A stretch of 64,000 bases of DNA from Deltaproteobacteria bacterium (GCA_016210005.1 JACQVA010000006.1:1-64000); one strand, 5' to 3'; numbered from the stretch's first letter, positions 25,345 to 35,048 are shown. Made by a program: numbers and translations. The notes: generated from the sequence alone by a model not told the origin.

Positions 25345-25502
25345 TCGCCGGTTGAAAACGCCGTAGTCGATCGCGAAAGCACAGCGCCCCTCACCCGCTG
25401 TCGGGTTCTGCACCGGAGACCTTGCCGCGTGCGGCCCCGCTAAGCCTTGCCTGCGCCCCGCCGCCCCCGTCTTCGACCAGCTCGCGCGCTTGCCTGGAGC
25501 CT

Positions 25503-28382
25503 CTAATCGCCCACCCGTTGGACTTCAACCGCAGTGCCGCGCGGGTTGTAGCAGGGTGAGGCGTAATACATGCGGTAGCTGAGGTGCCCGTAGTCGCCGA
25601 CCAGATGCAGCGGCTTGAGCGGCGACACCACCACTTCCTGATGGCCGCGCCAGCCGCGGAACTGGTAAGGCTCCCAGGCGTGATAGCTGATGATCTGCCC
25701 CGGCCGCACCGCCGGGCTGCGTTTGACGATGACCTCGAACTCGCCGAGGTCGTTGAACACGCGGGCGCGGTCGTGATCGCGCAGGCCGCGCGCCGCGGCG
25801 TCCTCGTCGTTCATGTAGATGACCGGCTCGCCGCGCTGCAACTGCAACATGAAGGGCTGATCGCGCCAGATGGCGTGAATCGACCAGCGCGTGTGCCCGC
25901 CGCTGAGCTGGAGCGGATAGCGGCCGCCGGCGGGCGGCGGGTCTTTGTGCACCGGCAGCGCCTCCCGCATTTCGAGAAACCACGGGTGATCCAAGTAAAA
26001 CTGCTGGCGGCCGGTGAGCGTCGGCCACGGTTCCTTGTGCTCGACGAACCACTGCGAGGGGTAGACGCTCTGGCCCGGCTCGAAATCACTGCACACGGCC
26101 GTGCCCGGTCCGTATAGGCCGATGTCCTGAATCCGCACGGCGCCCCGCTGCGCCGCATCACTCCACGTGAGCCCCTGGGTTTGCGAGGAGTTGCTGACGA
26201 TGTGCTCGAGCGCTGTGACATCGTCGCGCCAGTCGAACCGGCCGTTGAAGGTCCAGCGCTCGTAGAGGGTGGCGAGGTCGCGTTCTTCGCCGAGGACGCC
26301 GCGGTAGGGCCCCAGCCCGCGCGCGCGCGCCCGTTGCTGAATGACTTCCGCCAGGCGCCCGTAGATCTCCCACTCGCTCTTGGCCTCGGCGAGCGGCTCG
26401 ACGGCTTTGTCGCCGAAGACGATGTAGGGAAGATAGCTCTGCCCATACTTGATGCCGCGCTTCTCGTAGTATGCCGCCGCCGGCAGGACGATGTCGGACT
26501 TCAGCGCGGTGGTCGACATGCGGAAGTTGGTGCTGACGATCAACTGCAGCTTGGGCCACAGCACGCGCTCGGCCACCTGGGGCGCGGCCCAGCGCCGCAA
26601 CGGGTTGGCGGCGGTGGCGAAGAAGATCTTGGGCTCCTTGTCGGGCTGCAAGTGCAGCGGCATCCAGCCCTTGCCGAGCGCCTCCTTGAGGTACTCTTGC
26701 GGCGGGCGCGGCAGCGACGGGTCGCTCCAGCCGGCTTTGCCGGCCACCTCCGCCATACCGGCGTGATACCACAGCCACAGCGCGTAAGGTTGAAACGGCC
26801 GCTCGCTGCGCGCGACCTGGCGCATGACGCCTTCAACCATGCGCACGCTCGGGCGATAGAACTTGAGCGCCAGCCGGTACAGCGGATTCATCTCGAAGCC
26901 GCTGGCCAGCGACTCGAAGCCGAACATGCTCCACATCGCGCTCAGGCGCAGCCCGCCGCCGCGTTTGCCCTGGTGCCCGCACAGCGCCAGCAACAGAATC
27001 ATGGCGCGTTGCATCAGGTCGGTGTGGTAGTGCTTACACGAGCCGAACGAGGCCAAGATCAGCCCGGCGCGGGCTTTGGCGAACTCCCGCGCCACGCGCC
27101 GGATGCTCTGCGGACCGACGCCGGTGATCTGGGCGGCGCGCTCCGGCGTGTAGCTGTCCAACTGGGCCTTCAGCAGCTCGAACACCGGCCGTACCGCCAC
27201 CAGCTGGCCGCCGGCGAGCGGCACCGTGTACGAGCCGGTGAGCGCGGGTCGGATCTCGACACCGAAGAAGCGGCCGGTGCGCAAGCGCAGCGACTGCAGC
27301 GAGTGCCCCATTGAACCCGGCACTTCGACGGCACCGCCGCTGGCTTCGTCCCAGCAGTAGAAGATGTCGTCCTTGCCGCCGGGTTGCACGTCGCTCTGGC
27401 GCAGGAAGCGGCGGCTGTCGTCGCGTACCAGCAGCGGCAGATCGGTCTGCTCTTTGACGTAGGCCGCATCGTAGAGCTGCTCGCTCACGATCACCTGCGC
27501 CATCGCCAGCCCCAGGGCGGCATCAGTGCCGGGGCGCGGGTTGAGCCAGCCGTCGCAATGGATCGCGGTGGCGTTGTAATCGGGCGTGATGTTCACTACC
27601 TGTGCGCCGCGGTAGCGCGCCTCCCACAAGAAGTGAGCTTCAGGGATACGGGCGTAATTCGGGTTCATCGACCAGACGATGATGTAGTCGGAGTGAAACC
27701 AGTCGTCCGCGGTGCCGTCGACGTTCACCAGGCCCCAAGTCTGCACCGCGCCCATGGGCATGTCACCGACGCCGGAGAGGGTGTCGAGCGTGGGCGCGCC
27801 GAGCAGCGAGAACAGCAGTAACTCGCCGGAGGAGCTCGGCCCGAAGTCGATATTGGTGCCGAAGTCGTAAGCGATCGCCCCCGGGCCGTCGGCGGCAATC
27901 GTGTCGATGACCGCGTCGGCGATCTCGTTGAGCGCGGCCTCCCAAGAGATCCGCTGCCACTGCCCCGAGCCGCGCGGGCCGACGCGCTTGAGCGGATACT
28001 TGAGCCGGGCCGGGCCGTAGCTGAGCGCGCTGTGGCAGGCGCCCTTCTGGCAGCCGCGCGGGCCGAAGTCCGGCAGCCCGGCGTTGGTTTGTGAATAGAC
28101 CGCTGCCTGCTCCTCGCGCCAGGCGATGCCGTCCTTGACGTAGACGTCCCAGCTGCAAGCAGCGGCGCAGTTGGCGCGCAGGTGGGTGCCTTTCGTTACC
28201 TTATCCCACTGCCAGTGTTGGCGGTAGACGTCCTCCCAGCCGCGGTAGTCGGAGGGCAGCGGTATCGACCCGCTGCCGCCGCTGTCGGCCGCCGCCGGCA
28301 GCCGCAAGTAGTCCAGCGACAAGACCAGGGCGGCAGCGCCGGTGCCTTGCAAAAAGCGGCGCCGAGTAAGCGCAGGGTTCAT
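25503..28382 (-). CDS. Tat-exported molybdopterin oxidoreductase, DMSO reductase family class II catalytic subunit
   Basis: 959 aa. The N terminus RRRFLQGTGAAALVLSLDYL is a twin-arginine signal. The region with THLRANCAAACSWDVYVKDG and, later, PRGCQKGACHS is the His/Cys-rich segment that binds the first [4Fe-4S] cluster in NarG-like enzymes. The segment SGVGDMPMGAVQTWG aligns with the stretch carrying the Mo-ligating Asp of class II enzymes (nitrate reductase, ethylbenzene dehydrogenase), and WSMNPNYARIPEAHFLWE matches the pterin-binding site. Relatives hydroxylate hydrocarbons or reduce oxyanions in the periplasm with a four-cluster Fe-S subunit and a heme b subunit. Neither is adjacent, which is odd. 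It is the last gene of a seven-gene minus-strand run, 10 bases after the CaiB fusion. Substrate unknown. Confidence 0.87.
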   Translation of the reverse strand: MNPALTRRRFLQGTGAAALVLSLDYLRLPAAADSGGSGSIPLPSDYRGWEDVYRQHWQWDKVTKGTHLRANCAAACSWDVYVKDGIAWREEQAAVYSQTNAGLPDFGPRGCQKGACHSALSYGPARLKYPLKRVGPRGSGQWQRISWEAALNEIADAVIDTIAADGPGAIAYDFGTNIDFGPSSSGELLLFSLLGAPTLDTLSGVGDMPMGAVQTWGLVNVDGTADDWFHSDYIIVWSMNPNYARIPEAHFLWEARYRGAQVVNITPDYNATAIHCDGWLNPRPGTDAALGLAMAQVIVSEQLYDAAYVKEQTDLPLLVRDDSRRFLRQSDVQPGGKDDIFYCWDEASGGAVEVPGSMGHSLQSLRLRTGRFFGVEIRPALTGSYTVPLAGGQLVAVRPVFELLKAQLDSYTPERAAQITGVGPQSIRRVAREFAKARAGLILASFGSCKHYHTDLMQRAMILLLALCGHQGKRGGGLRLSAMWSMFGFESLASGFEMNPLYRLALKFYRPSVRMVEGVMRQVARSERPFQPYALWLWYHAGMAEVAGKAGWSDPSLPRPPQEYLKEALGKGWMPLHLQPDKEPKIFFATAANPLRRWAAPQVAERVLWPKLQLIVSTNFRMSTTALKSDIVLPAAAYYEKRGIKYGQSYLPYIVFGDKAVEPLAEAKSEWEIYGRLAEVIQQRARARGLGPYRGVLGEERDLATLYERWTFNGRFDWRDDVTALEHIVSNSSQTQGLTWSDAAQRGAVRIQDIGLYGPGTAVCSDFEPGQSVYPSQWFVEHKEPWPTLTGRQQFYLDHPWFLEMREALPVHKDPPPAGGRYPLQLSGGHTRWSIHAIWRDQPFMLQLQRGEPVIYMNDEDAAARGLRDHDRARVFNDLGEFEVIVKRSPAVRPGQIISYHAWEPYQFRGWRGHQEVVVSPLKPLHLVGDYGHLSYRMYYASPCYNPRGTAVEVQRVGD

Positions 28383-28392
28383 GGTGCCCGCC

Positions 28393-30819
28393 TCATTGCA
28401 ACACGCCTTGCTCGCTCAGGCGCGCCAGCTCGCCGGCCGACATGCCCAGCAGCTCGCCGAAGACATAGTCGTTGTCCTCACCGATGCGCCGGTAAGGACC
28501 GACCAACCCGGGGGTGTCGGAGAATGCGATCGGCAAGCGCGCCAGCGGGACATCCGGACCACGCTCCCACGCCGTCCCCGGGCGCTGCGGATCGGGGACG
28601 TAGTAAGTGGTTTCGCTGTACAGGCCGCGGTGCTGCAGCTGCGGATCCTCGGCCAAGTCTTGCCCTTTGGCCACGATGCCGGCCGGAACGGCGGCGGCCT
28701 GCAATGCGCGCATCAGCTCGTGCTTGTCCCAAGCGCGGGTGACGCCGGCCAGCAAGGCGTCGAGCTCGTCCTCGTGCGCCCGGCGCTCGCCGGGACTGAC
28801 AAAGCGTGCTTGCGCGGCCCACTCGGGGTGAGCGAGCACTCGGCACAGGGCCTGCCATTGGGCGTCATCCCACACCGCGATCGCGCACCACTGGTCCTGA
28901 CCGCGGCAGGGGTAGACGTTGTGGGGCACGGCCACCGGATCATGGTTGCCGCGGCGCGCCGGCAGCGCGCCGGATGCTTGCAACTCGAGCAGCGCCGCGG
29001 CGACGGTGCTGGCGCCGGAGCGAAAGATCGAGCCTTCGATGAAAGCGCCGGCGCCGGTACGGCGGCGGCGCTCGAGCGCCGCGATCACTGCAAGTGATTG
29101 GAGGACGGGCGTGTGGTAGTCGGAGTACGCCGAGTTGAGGCAGCAGGGCGGGGCGCCGGCTTCGCCCGAGAGCAACGAGATGCCGCATAGGTGCTGAGCC
29201 ATGATGCCGTAGAGTTTGTAGCGCTCGTAGGGACCGGCACCGAATCCACTCTGATGGACGATGATCGACTCCGGCCTGGCGCGCCGCAGCTCGTCGAGAT
29301 CGAGACCCCAGCGCGCCAGAGCATCACGGCGGAAGTTGGTCATGAAGACATCGCTGGCCAAGATCAGCCGTTTGAGCACGGCCGCGCCCTCGGCCCGGCG
29401 GACATCGAGGGTCACGCGCAGCTTGAGCGCCTGGTACTCGGGCTGCCCCATGCCGTGACCCCAGGGCGGCACCCAGTTGAGCTGATCGAGAGCATTGTTG
29501 CTCTCGACCTTGATGACCGTCGCACCCAGAGCTGCCAGGATTCGGCCGGTGAGCGGCAGCGCGATGAACGGGCCGAACTCGACTACGCGTACCCCGGCAA
29601 GCACGGCCGCGGGGCCCGTGCTGCAACCCGCGCCCGGGCACGGCTCGGTGGCCGCCTCCTGCCAGCGTTCGCCGCACAGGATCTCTTCGTTCGCCTCACC
29701 CAGCAGCGGCGCGGCGCGGGTGGCGGCCGCGACACCTGGCCCGAGCAGGCTGAGCGGATACTGTAGCGAGCCGGCCACGGGGTGCCGCAACTCCCGCCAG
29801 AGGTCGCCCTGGGCCAGGCCGGCGTCGGCGAGCAGGTCCGCCACGGTGTTAACCGGGGTGACCACGAGGTTGCGCCGCTGGCCTTCGTGGAACAGCTGCG
29901 CCCGGGTTTGACAGGTGGTGAACTGCAGCAAGACCGTCTCGATCAGATCGCGATGGGCGGCGCGGGCATGAATGCCGCCGCGCAGGGCCTCCGCCAGAAT
30001 CTCCTCACTACCGGTGACTTCGTGCAGCCAATGCGACAGGGCGTCCCATTCCTGCGGTTTGATGATGCCCAAGCCCACCCAGCCGTCCTGGCAGGGGAAG
30101 ACGCCCGCGGGCACGGCCAGCGCCGACACCGGCCCCACGCGCGTGGCGTTCTTGCCCCGGGTGCGCCAGAGCAGCACCGGGTGTTGTTCGAGGATGAAGC
30201 TCAGCAGCGCTTCCTGCATTGAGACGTCGAGGTGCTGGCCCGGGCTGCCGTGCCAGTCGCGGTGGCAGAGTGCCGCCACCACCCCGAGCGCCGCATACAT
30301 TGCCGGCGCGAAGCGTGACTGCTCGTTGCCCAGGCGCATCGGCGGCTGCTCGGGATCACCGGTTATCTGCATGAAACCGCTGGTGGCCATCGCAATCAGG
30401 TCAGAGGAGCGATGGTGGCGGTGTGGTCCGCTCTGACCGTAGGGCGTGATCGAGGCCAGCACCAGGCGCGGATTGATTTCGTGCAGCTGGCGATAACCCA
30501 GTCCGAGCGCATCGAGCGTGCCCGGCGGCCGATCCTCGATCAGCGCATCGGCGTTGCACACCAGTTCGAGGAAACGGGCGCGCCCTTGTGGATCGGAGAG
30601 TTCGAGCGTGATCGAGCGTTTGTTGGTGTTGAACGCCAAGAAATCGAGACTGGTGCTACGCTCGGCACCCAGCGGCGGCTTGGAGCGAGCCGGATCACCC
30701 GCCGGCGGCTCGACTCTGACGACCTCGGCGCCGAGGTCGCCGAGCAGCTTGCCGCAGAAAGCGCCGGCGATGCCGCACAGGTCGAGAATGCGATAGGGGC
30801 GCAGAAGCAGCTCCGACAT
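28393..30819 (-). CDS. Tandem-fused CaiB/BaiF (class III) CoA transferase
   Basis: 808 aa made of two family III CoA-transferase domains, about 1-390 and 405-808; single-domain members are about 400 aa. Both halves open with the Rossmann-like start (LRPYRILDLCGIAGAFCGKLLGDLGAEV and VRVVEFGPFIALPLTGRILAALGATV; only the beginnings are quoted). By eye alignment of the segment before the AALxxR helix, the catalytic Asp of the family is Arg169 in half 1 but is kept as Asp567 in half 2. So half 2 is probably catalytic and half 1 structural or CoA-binding. The start MSELLLRPYR at 30819 has GGGGAGC upstream. It lies between the PPOx-fold gene and the molybdoenzyme gene and probably activates an acid as its CoA thioester. 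Confidence 0.88.
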   Translation of the reverse strand: MSELLLRPYRILDLCGIAGAFCGKLLGDLGAEVVRVEPPAGDPARSKPPLGAERSTSLDFLAFNTNKRSITLELSDPQGRARFLELVCNADALIEDRPPGTLDALGLGYRQLHEINPRLVLASITPYGQSGPHRHHRSSDLIAMATSGFMQITGDPEQPPMRLGNEQSRFAPAMYAALGVVAALCHRDWHGSPGQHLDVSMQEALLSFILEQHPVLLWRTRGKNATRVGPVSALAVPAGVFPCQDGWVGLGIIKPQEWDALSHWLHEVTGSEEILAEALRGGIHARAAHRDLIETVLLQFTTCQTRAQLFHEGQRRNLVVTPVNTVADLLADAGLAQGDLWRELRHPVAGSLQYPLSLLGPGVAAATRAAPLLGEANEEILCGERWQEAATEPCPGAGCSTGPAAVLAGVRVVEFGPFIALPLTGRILAALGATVIKVESNNALDQLNWVPPWGHGMGQPEYQALKLRVTLDVRRAEGAAVLKRLILASDVFMTNFRRDALARWGLDLDELRRARPESIIVHQSGFGAGPYERYKLYGIMAQHLCGISLLSGEAGAPPCCLNSAYSDYHTPVLQSLAVIAALERRRRTGAGAFIEGSIFRSGASTVAAALLELQASGALPARRGNHDPVAVPHNVYPCRGQDQWCAIAVWDDAQWQALCRVLAHPEWAAQARFVSPGERRAHEDELDALLAGVTRAWDKHELMRALQAAAVPAGIVAKGQDLAEDPQLQHRGLYSETTYYVPDPQRPGTAWERGPDVPLARLPIAFSDTPGLVGPYRRIGEDNDYVFGELLGMSAGELARLSEQGVLQ

Positions 30820-30838
30820 GGGTGCTCCCCGGGCGCGC

Positions 30839-31384
30839 TCAACCCTGGGCGGCGGGCGCGCCGGGCTGCCGGCGCATCGACCGGCGGAGGTCCCAGCTGA
30901 TGACCTTGATCGGCTCGAAGCGCACGGCGACGCGGTTGGGGGTATCGAGTGCGGCCATAAATGTCTGCTGGCGCTTGCGATCACCGGGAAAATACTTCTC
31001 CACCTGAGCCTGGCACACGCGGCGGACGGCGTCGCGATCCTCGACCAGCTGGGCCCGCGCCTTGATCGCCACGCCGGCGGTTTTCGACATCGTCAGATCA
31101 CCGTTAGAGACACACAGACACGTGCGGGGATCACGGCGGAAGGCCTTCTCCTTGGCGCGGCCGCGCACGGTCGTGGTCCACACCACGCCGTCGAGCACGC
31201 AAAAGAAGTGCACCGTTACCATCGGGAAGTCGTCGCTGGTGTGGTGGCTGAGATACAGCTCCCCGGCCGTCGCGAGCAGCTCCGCGATGGCCGCGGCGGT
31301 CATCGTCGTTTCCGGATGCTTGGCCGGGTCGCCCCAGCGATCGACGACCTCGGGGCGAATCTTGTCGAGCAGATCGTCAGCCAT
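30839..31384 (-). CDS. Pyridoxamine 5'-phosphate oxidase-like split-barrel (FDOR) protein
   Basis: About 181 aa. The flavin split-barrel pattern is visible: an N-terminal helix (AAIAELLATAGELYLS), strands MVTVHFFCVLDGVVWTTTV, then the R-x-K and cofactor-site stretch KEKAFRRDPRTCLCVSNGD, and a C-terminal VAVRFEPIKVISWD. Members bind FMN or F420 and reduce or oxidise small molecules; some are only flavin carriers. ATG 31384 follows a GAGG site; 33 residues in the longer frame lack any family likeness. It lies 19 bases before the CaiB fusion in the redox operon. Confidence 0.8.
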   Translation of the reverse strand: MADDLLDKIRPEVVDRWGDPAKHPETTMTAAAIAELLATAGELYLSHHTSDDFPMVTVHFFCVLDGVVWTTTVRGRAKEKAFRRDPRTCLCVSNGDLTMSKTAGVAIKARAQLVEDRDAVRRVCQAQVEKYFPGDRKRQQTFMAALDTPNRVAVRFEPIKVISWDLRRSMRRQPGAPAAQG

Positions 31385-31475
31385 GATGGGCCTCGATCGC
31401 AAGGCCGGCGCCGCCAACGAGCGGACAAGTGACGTGCGCCGGGCTGCTTGTTCTTGGGGCCGGGCGGCTCATCGG

Positions 31476-32615
31476 CTAGTCGGCAACCGCGTGCTGCGCG
31501 CAGCGGCCGAGGACCGCCACCGCCTGCTCGACCATTTCCGTCACCACCTGCGCCGCGGGCTTGAGTTCGTGGAGCATGCCGACCACTTGTCCCGCCGCGG
31601 TGGCGCAGATATCGCCGCGGTGGGCGCGGCCGGCGCCGGCCATGACCGGCGTGGACAGGATCATCTGGAACGGCATCGGCAGCGGCGTCAGCCCCGAGGC
31701 CTCGAATTCCTCCACCCACTTGTTCTTCAGCTGGCGCATCGGTTTGCCGGTAACCGCGCGGCTCACCACCGTGCCCTCCTCGTCGCTGTCGAGCATGGCC
31801 TGCTTGAGGAACCCCGAGAGCCAGGCTTCCTCGGTGGTACAGAACACCGTGCCGCACCACACACCGGCGGCCCCGAGTGCCAGCGCCGCCGCCAAGCCAC
31901 GGCCGTCGGCTATGCCGCCGGCAGCGACGATGGGCGTGCCCGGAGCCGCGTCGACCGCCTGTGGCACCAGCGCCATCGTACCGATGCGGCTGTTGTGACC
32001 GCCGGCTTCGGTACCCTGCACGACGATGATGTCGACGCCGCCGTCGCGCATGCGGCGGACATGCTTGACGTTGCCGGCGATGCCGATGACCTTGGTGCCG
32101 CGGGCGTGGAACTCAGCCAGCATCGGCGAGGGATCACCCAGCCCGGCGGCATACACCGGCACCCGTTGATCCATGATGACTTCGAGTTGTTTCTCGAAGA
32201 AGTCATGGGTCCAGTCCCACGCCAACTCCTGCGAGACCCCGAACAGCTCTTGGCTGACCTCGCCGCGCGGCGGCGGATCGGGGATGGCGTGCTGCTCTTT
32301 GAAGCGGCGGGCGAACTCGGCGTAGGCCTCGGGAATCTTCTGCTTCATGCTGCCCTTCGAGCCGCTCTTCGGTACGCCCAGCGGCAGCAGGGTATCGACC
32401 CCGAAGGGCGCGGAGGTGAGCTTGCGCGTCTGCTCGATCCATTCGTTGAGGGTGTCGGGCTGCAGCGGCGCCGCGCCCAGAATGCCGAGCCCGCCGGCGT
32501 TGGAGACTGCCGCCGTCAGTTCCGGGCAGGAGACCCGCCCCATACCGGCGAGCATGACCGGATGGCGAATGTCGAGCAGGTCACAAAGTGTGGTGTGCAA
32601 GCGTGCGGGTGTCAT
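31476..32615 (-). CDS. Nitronate monooxygenase / 2-nitropropane dioxygenase-like FMN enzyme
   Basis: 379 aa TIM-barrel flavoprotein. Family segments are IRHPVMLAGMGRVSCPELTA at the N terminus, VVQGTEAGGHNSR with the catalytic His, PIVAAGGIADGRGLAAALALGAAGV at the FMN phosphate site, and a C-terminal GDICATAAGQVVGMLHELKPAA. A long insertion between residues 80 and 150 is typical of the class that lies in fatty-acid or aromatic gene clusters, where members may be enoyl reductases rather than true nitronate oxidases. It is 10 bases after the AOR gene in the minus-strand operon. Confidence 0.86.
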   Translation of the reverse strand: MTPARLHTTLCDLLDIRHPVMLAGMGRVSCPELTAAVSNAGGLGILGAAPLQPDTLNEWIEQTRKLTSAPFGVDTLLPLGVPKSGSKGSMKQKIPEAYAEFARRFKEQHAIPDPPPRGEVSQELFGVSQELAWDWTHDFFEKQLEVIMDQRVPVYAAGLGDPSPMLAEFHARGTKVIGIAGNVKHVRRMRDGGVDIIVVQGTEAGGHNSRIGTMALVPQAVDAAPGTPIVAAGGIADGRGLAAALALGAAGVWCGTVFCTTEEAWLSGFLKQAMLDSDEEGTVVSRAVTGKPMRQLKNKWVEEFEASGLTPLPMPFQMILSTPVMAGAGRAHRGDICATAAGQVVGMLHELKPAAQVVTEMVEQAVAVLGRCAQHAVAD

Positions 32616-32625
32616 GAATTCCTCG

Positions 32626-34584
32626 CTATGGTGCCAGCAGCTCGACCGCGCGCAGCTTCGCCGCTACGTCGTCGAGGCCGGCTTGATGCAAGTGGGCTGC
32701 GGTCGGCCGCCCGTCTTTGTCCCAGCCGCGCAGGCGGTAGAGGTTTTCCAGCTCGGTGGTGTATTCGCCGCGATCGAGTTCAGCGCCCTCGAAGCGGCCC
32801 TGCGTCACGGGGCTGTTGTAGTAAGCGTCGGGGAAGTAATCGTCGGCCTTGCGAAACCCGTGCAGCAGCTGCATCGCCTGCTCGAGCTGGCGGATGCGGT
32901 CGCCGGCCTGATGGAGGTCTTCCCAAGTCACGTCGATGCCGGTGACCGCGCTGAAGCAGCGGGCGATGTCTTCCAACCCCATGCGCATCTGTGCCCAGGT
33001 GGTAAAACGCTGGCAGATACCGAGGCTGTTACAGACCGACAGGTGGTTATCGGAGTAGAACTTGGCGAGTGACTTATCGTCGAACACCATCGGGTTGCAG
33101 ATGTAGGAGTCGGCCCACTGCCGCGCCACCGGTTCGGGCACGCCGATGTGGCGGTAGCGTTCGTAGTCGACGTTGCCCTCGGCCATGAGGGTGTCGGTGT
33201 TGAGCACGTCGCACTCGCGGATGTCGAGGGCGCGTGAAAACGCCATGCCCTTGAGCGGCCGGAAGTCGGCCGGCACCTCACGGCGCTTCTTGTTGGAGCG
33301 GATCAAGCTGGTCAGGCGGGCAAGTTCCAAGCCGCGGCGGCGGGCAAGTTCGCCGGCGGCAGCAAACGTCCCTTCCGCCAGCACCGCGCCGAAGCCGCGC
33401 CGTTCGGCGATCTGGAGAATCAGCTGCTCTTCGGCTTGGGCGTCGCCCCATTCGAGCCGCAGCCCGCCGGTATCTGCCGCCGTCAGCAGGCCTTCCTGCC
33501 ACCAGTGCATCGCGGTGGCCACCGCGCAACCGGCGGTGATGCTGTCGAGGCCGAGATCGTTCACCAGGTTGGTGAGGTGGAGAATGGTGGCGTAGTCCGA
33601 CACCCCGCACATGGGGCCGAGCGGAATGATGGTACCGGCCTCGCCGCCGGAACCCTGCTCGCCGCTGAAGTCGCCGGAGTTGATCTGCCAGTGGTGATCG
33701 CAATGCTGGAAGCAGGCGTGACAGGCCTTGGAGCCGCTGGCGAACTCTTTGCGGAAGCGCTCGATGCTCAGATGCTCGTACGGGAAATCGCGCACCTGCA
33801 TGTTGTACTGGCAGGTGAGCGTGCCGGAGAGTTCGACCAGCCACTTGGTGCCCTGCTCGCCGAAGCGCTTGAAGCGGGCCTCGGCGCGGTTCTTTTCGTA
33901 GACTGCGCGAAAAGCGGCGAAGGCCTCCGCTGGACGCGCCACCGGCACGCCGCGCGTGCCTTTGACCACGATGGCCTTCAAGTTCTTGGCGCCGAACACG
34001 GCGCCGGTGGACCCGGCCGAGGGCGCCCGGAAGAGATCACAGGTCGGCATCGAGCCGTGGACGCGGTTCTCGCCGGCGGGGCCGATGATCAGCCGCGCGT
34101 ACTGGGTCAGGGCGACTTCATGCTGCAAGAGGTGATCGCATTCGCGCACCCGTTTGCCCCACAGCTGGCGCGCGTCGCGCAGCTCGACCTGGTCATCGGC
34201 GATGCGCAGATACACCGGATGCGGCGCCTGGCCGGTGATGACGATGGCGTCGTAGTTGGCCCACTTGAGTTCGCTGGCAAAGCCGCCGCCGGCGTTGGCG
34301 TCGAGGTAGCCGCCGAGTGAAGGGCTCAAACCGACGGCGACCGTCAGCCGCCCCGAGCCCGGGGTCAGAGTGCCCGAGAGCGCGCCGGGGGCAACGCAGA
34401 GCACGTTCTTGGCGCTGAAGGGATCGCGCTCGCTGAAGTCGCAAGCGTCGAAGATGAGCTTTTCGGCGAAGCCTTGGCCGCCCAGAAACGCGCGCGCGAA
34501 GCCGGCTTCGAGCGGCTGCCGTTCGATCGCCCCACTGCTCAGATCGACACGCAAGATGGTGCCCGCCCAGCCACAAGACCTCAT
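32626..34584 (-). CDS. Aldehyde:ferredoxin oxidoreductase (AOR) family protein
   Basis: 652 aa. The N-terminal domain shows LRVDLSSG, LGGQGFAEKLI and the pterin-binding GGYLDANAGGGFASELKWA. The [4Fe-4S] cluster ligands are Cys288, Cys291 and Cys295 (CHACFQHC) plus Cys524 in CNSLGIC. AOR enzymes use a tungsten or molybdenum bis-pterin centre to interconvert aldehydes and acids; a related family member, BamB, reduces benzoyl-CoA. The stop codon region of the polyferredoxin overlaps its ATG by four bases, so the two are made together as in the AorAB enzyme of Aromatoleum. No FAD subunit of the AorC type is adjacent. Confidence 0.93.
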   Translation of the reverse strand: MRSCGWAGTILRVDLSSGAIERQPLEAGFARAFLGGQGFAEKLIFDACDFSERDPFSAKNVLCVAPGALSGTLTPGSGRLTVAVGLSPSLGGYLDANAGGGFASELKWANYDAIVITGQAPHPVYLRIADDQVELRDARQLWGKRVRECDHLLQHEVALTQYARLIIGPAGENRVHGSMPTCDLFRAPSAGSTGAVFGAKNLKAIVVKGTRGVPVARPAEAFAAFRAVYEKNRAEARFKRFGEQGTKWLVELSGTLTCQYNMQVRDFPYEHLSIERFRKEFASGSKACHACFQHCDHHWQINSGDFSGEQGSGGEAGTIIPLGPMCGVSDYATILHLTNLVNDLGLDSITAGCAVATAMHWWQEGLLTAADTGGLRLEWGDAQAEEQLILQIAERRGFGAVLAEGTFAAAGELARRRGLELARLTSLIRSNKKRREVPADFRPLKGMAFSRALDIRECDVLNTDTLMAEGNVDYERYRHIGVPEPVARQWADSYICNPMVFDDKSLAKFYSDNHLSVCNSLGICQRFTTWAQMRMGLEDIARCFSAVTGIDVTWEDLHQAGDRIRQLEQAMQLLHGFRKADDYFPDAYYNSPVTQGRFEGAELDRGEYTTELENLYRLRGWDKDGRPTAAHLHQAGLDDVAAKLRAVELLAP

Positions 34585-35048
34585 GACTCACCCCCGATCA
34601 GCTTGCGGGCCGTGGCGCTGCGTTTGGCGAACGAGACCGCTTGCGGCTCGAGGTATTGCAGCGCGCCGGTCTCACAAAACTGCACGCAGCGCGGCTCGCC
34701 GTCGCAGAGGTTGCACTTGAGTACCGGCCGGCCCAACGGATGCACCGACATGGCGCCGTACGGGCAGCCGATCACGCACATGCGGCAGCCGATGCAGAGC
34801 TCGTAGTTCACCACCAGTGCAGCGGTAGCCGGGTTGCGCCGAATGGCGTGGGGCTGGCACACGAGTTCGCACATCGCCACGTCGCACTGCTGGCAGACCG
34901 CCGGCACGTGCAGGCCTTCTTCTTCCCAGCGCACGATCGCCAGCCGCGCCGCCGCCGGGTTGGCGACGCCGTCGTGATGCAGCGAGCAAGCGATTTCACA
35001 CAGCCGGCAACCGGTGCAGCGCGTGTGATCTACCGCGAGGATCTTCAT
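34581..35048 (-). CDS. Polyferredoxin with four [4Fe-4S] clusters (AorA-like electron carrier)
   Basis: 155 aa with sixteen cysteines in four clusters of motifs: CTGCRLCEIAC (Cys11-21), CQQCDVAMCELVC, CIGCRMCVIGCP and CNLCDGEPRCVQFC. Such 4Fe-4S carriers pair with AOR subunits or DMSO-reductase-family subunits. It overlaps AOR downstream and the LUD/CCG gene upstream by four bases each (ATGA), which argues for a three-protein complex in fixed ratio. Cytoplasmic, with no export signal. Confidence 0.93.
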   Translation of the reverse strand: MKILAVDHTRCTGCRLCEIACSLHHDGVANPAAARLAIVRWEEEGLHVPAVCQQCDVAMCELVCQPHAIRRNPATAALVVNYELCIGCRMCVIGCPYGAMSVHPLGRPVLKCNLCDGEPRCVQFCETGALQYLEPQAVSFAKRSATARKLIGGES

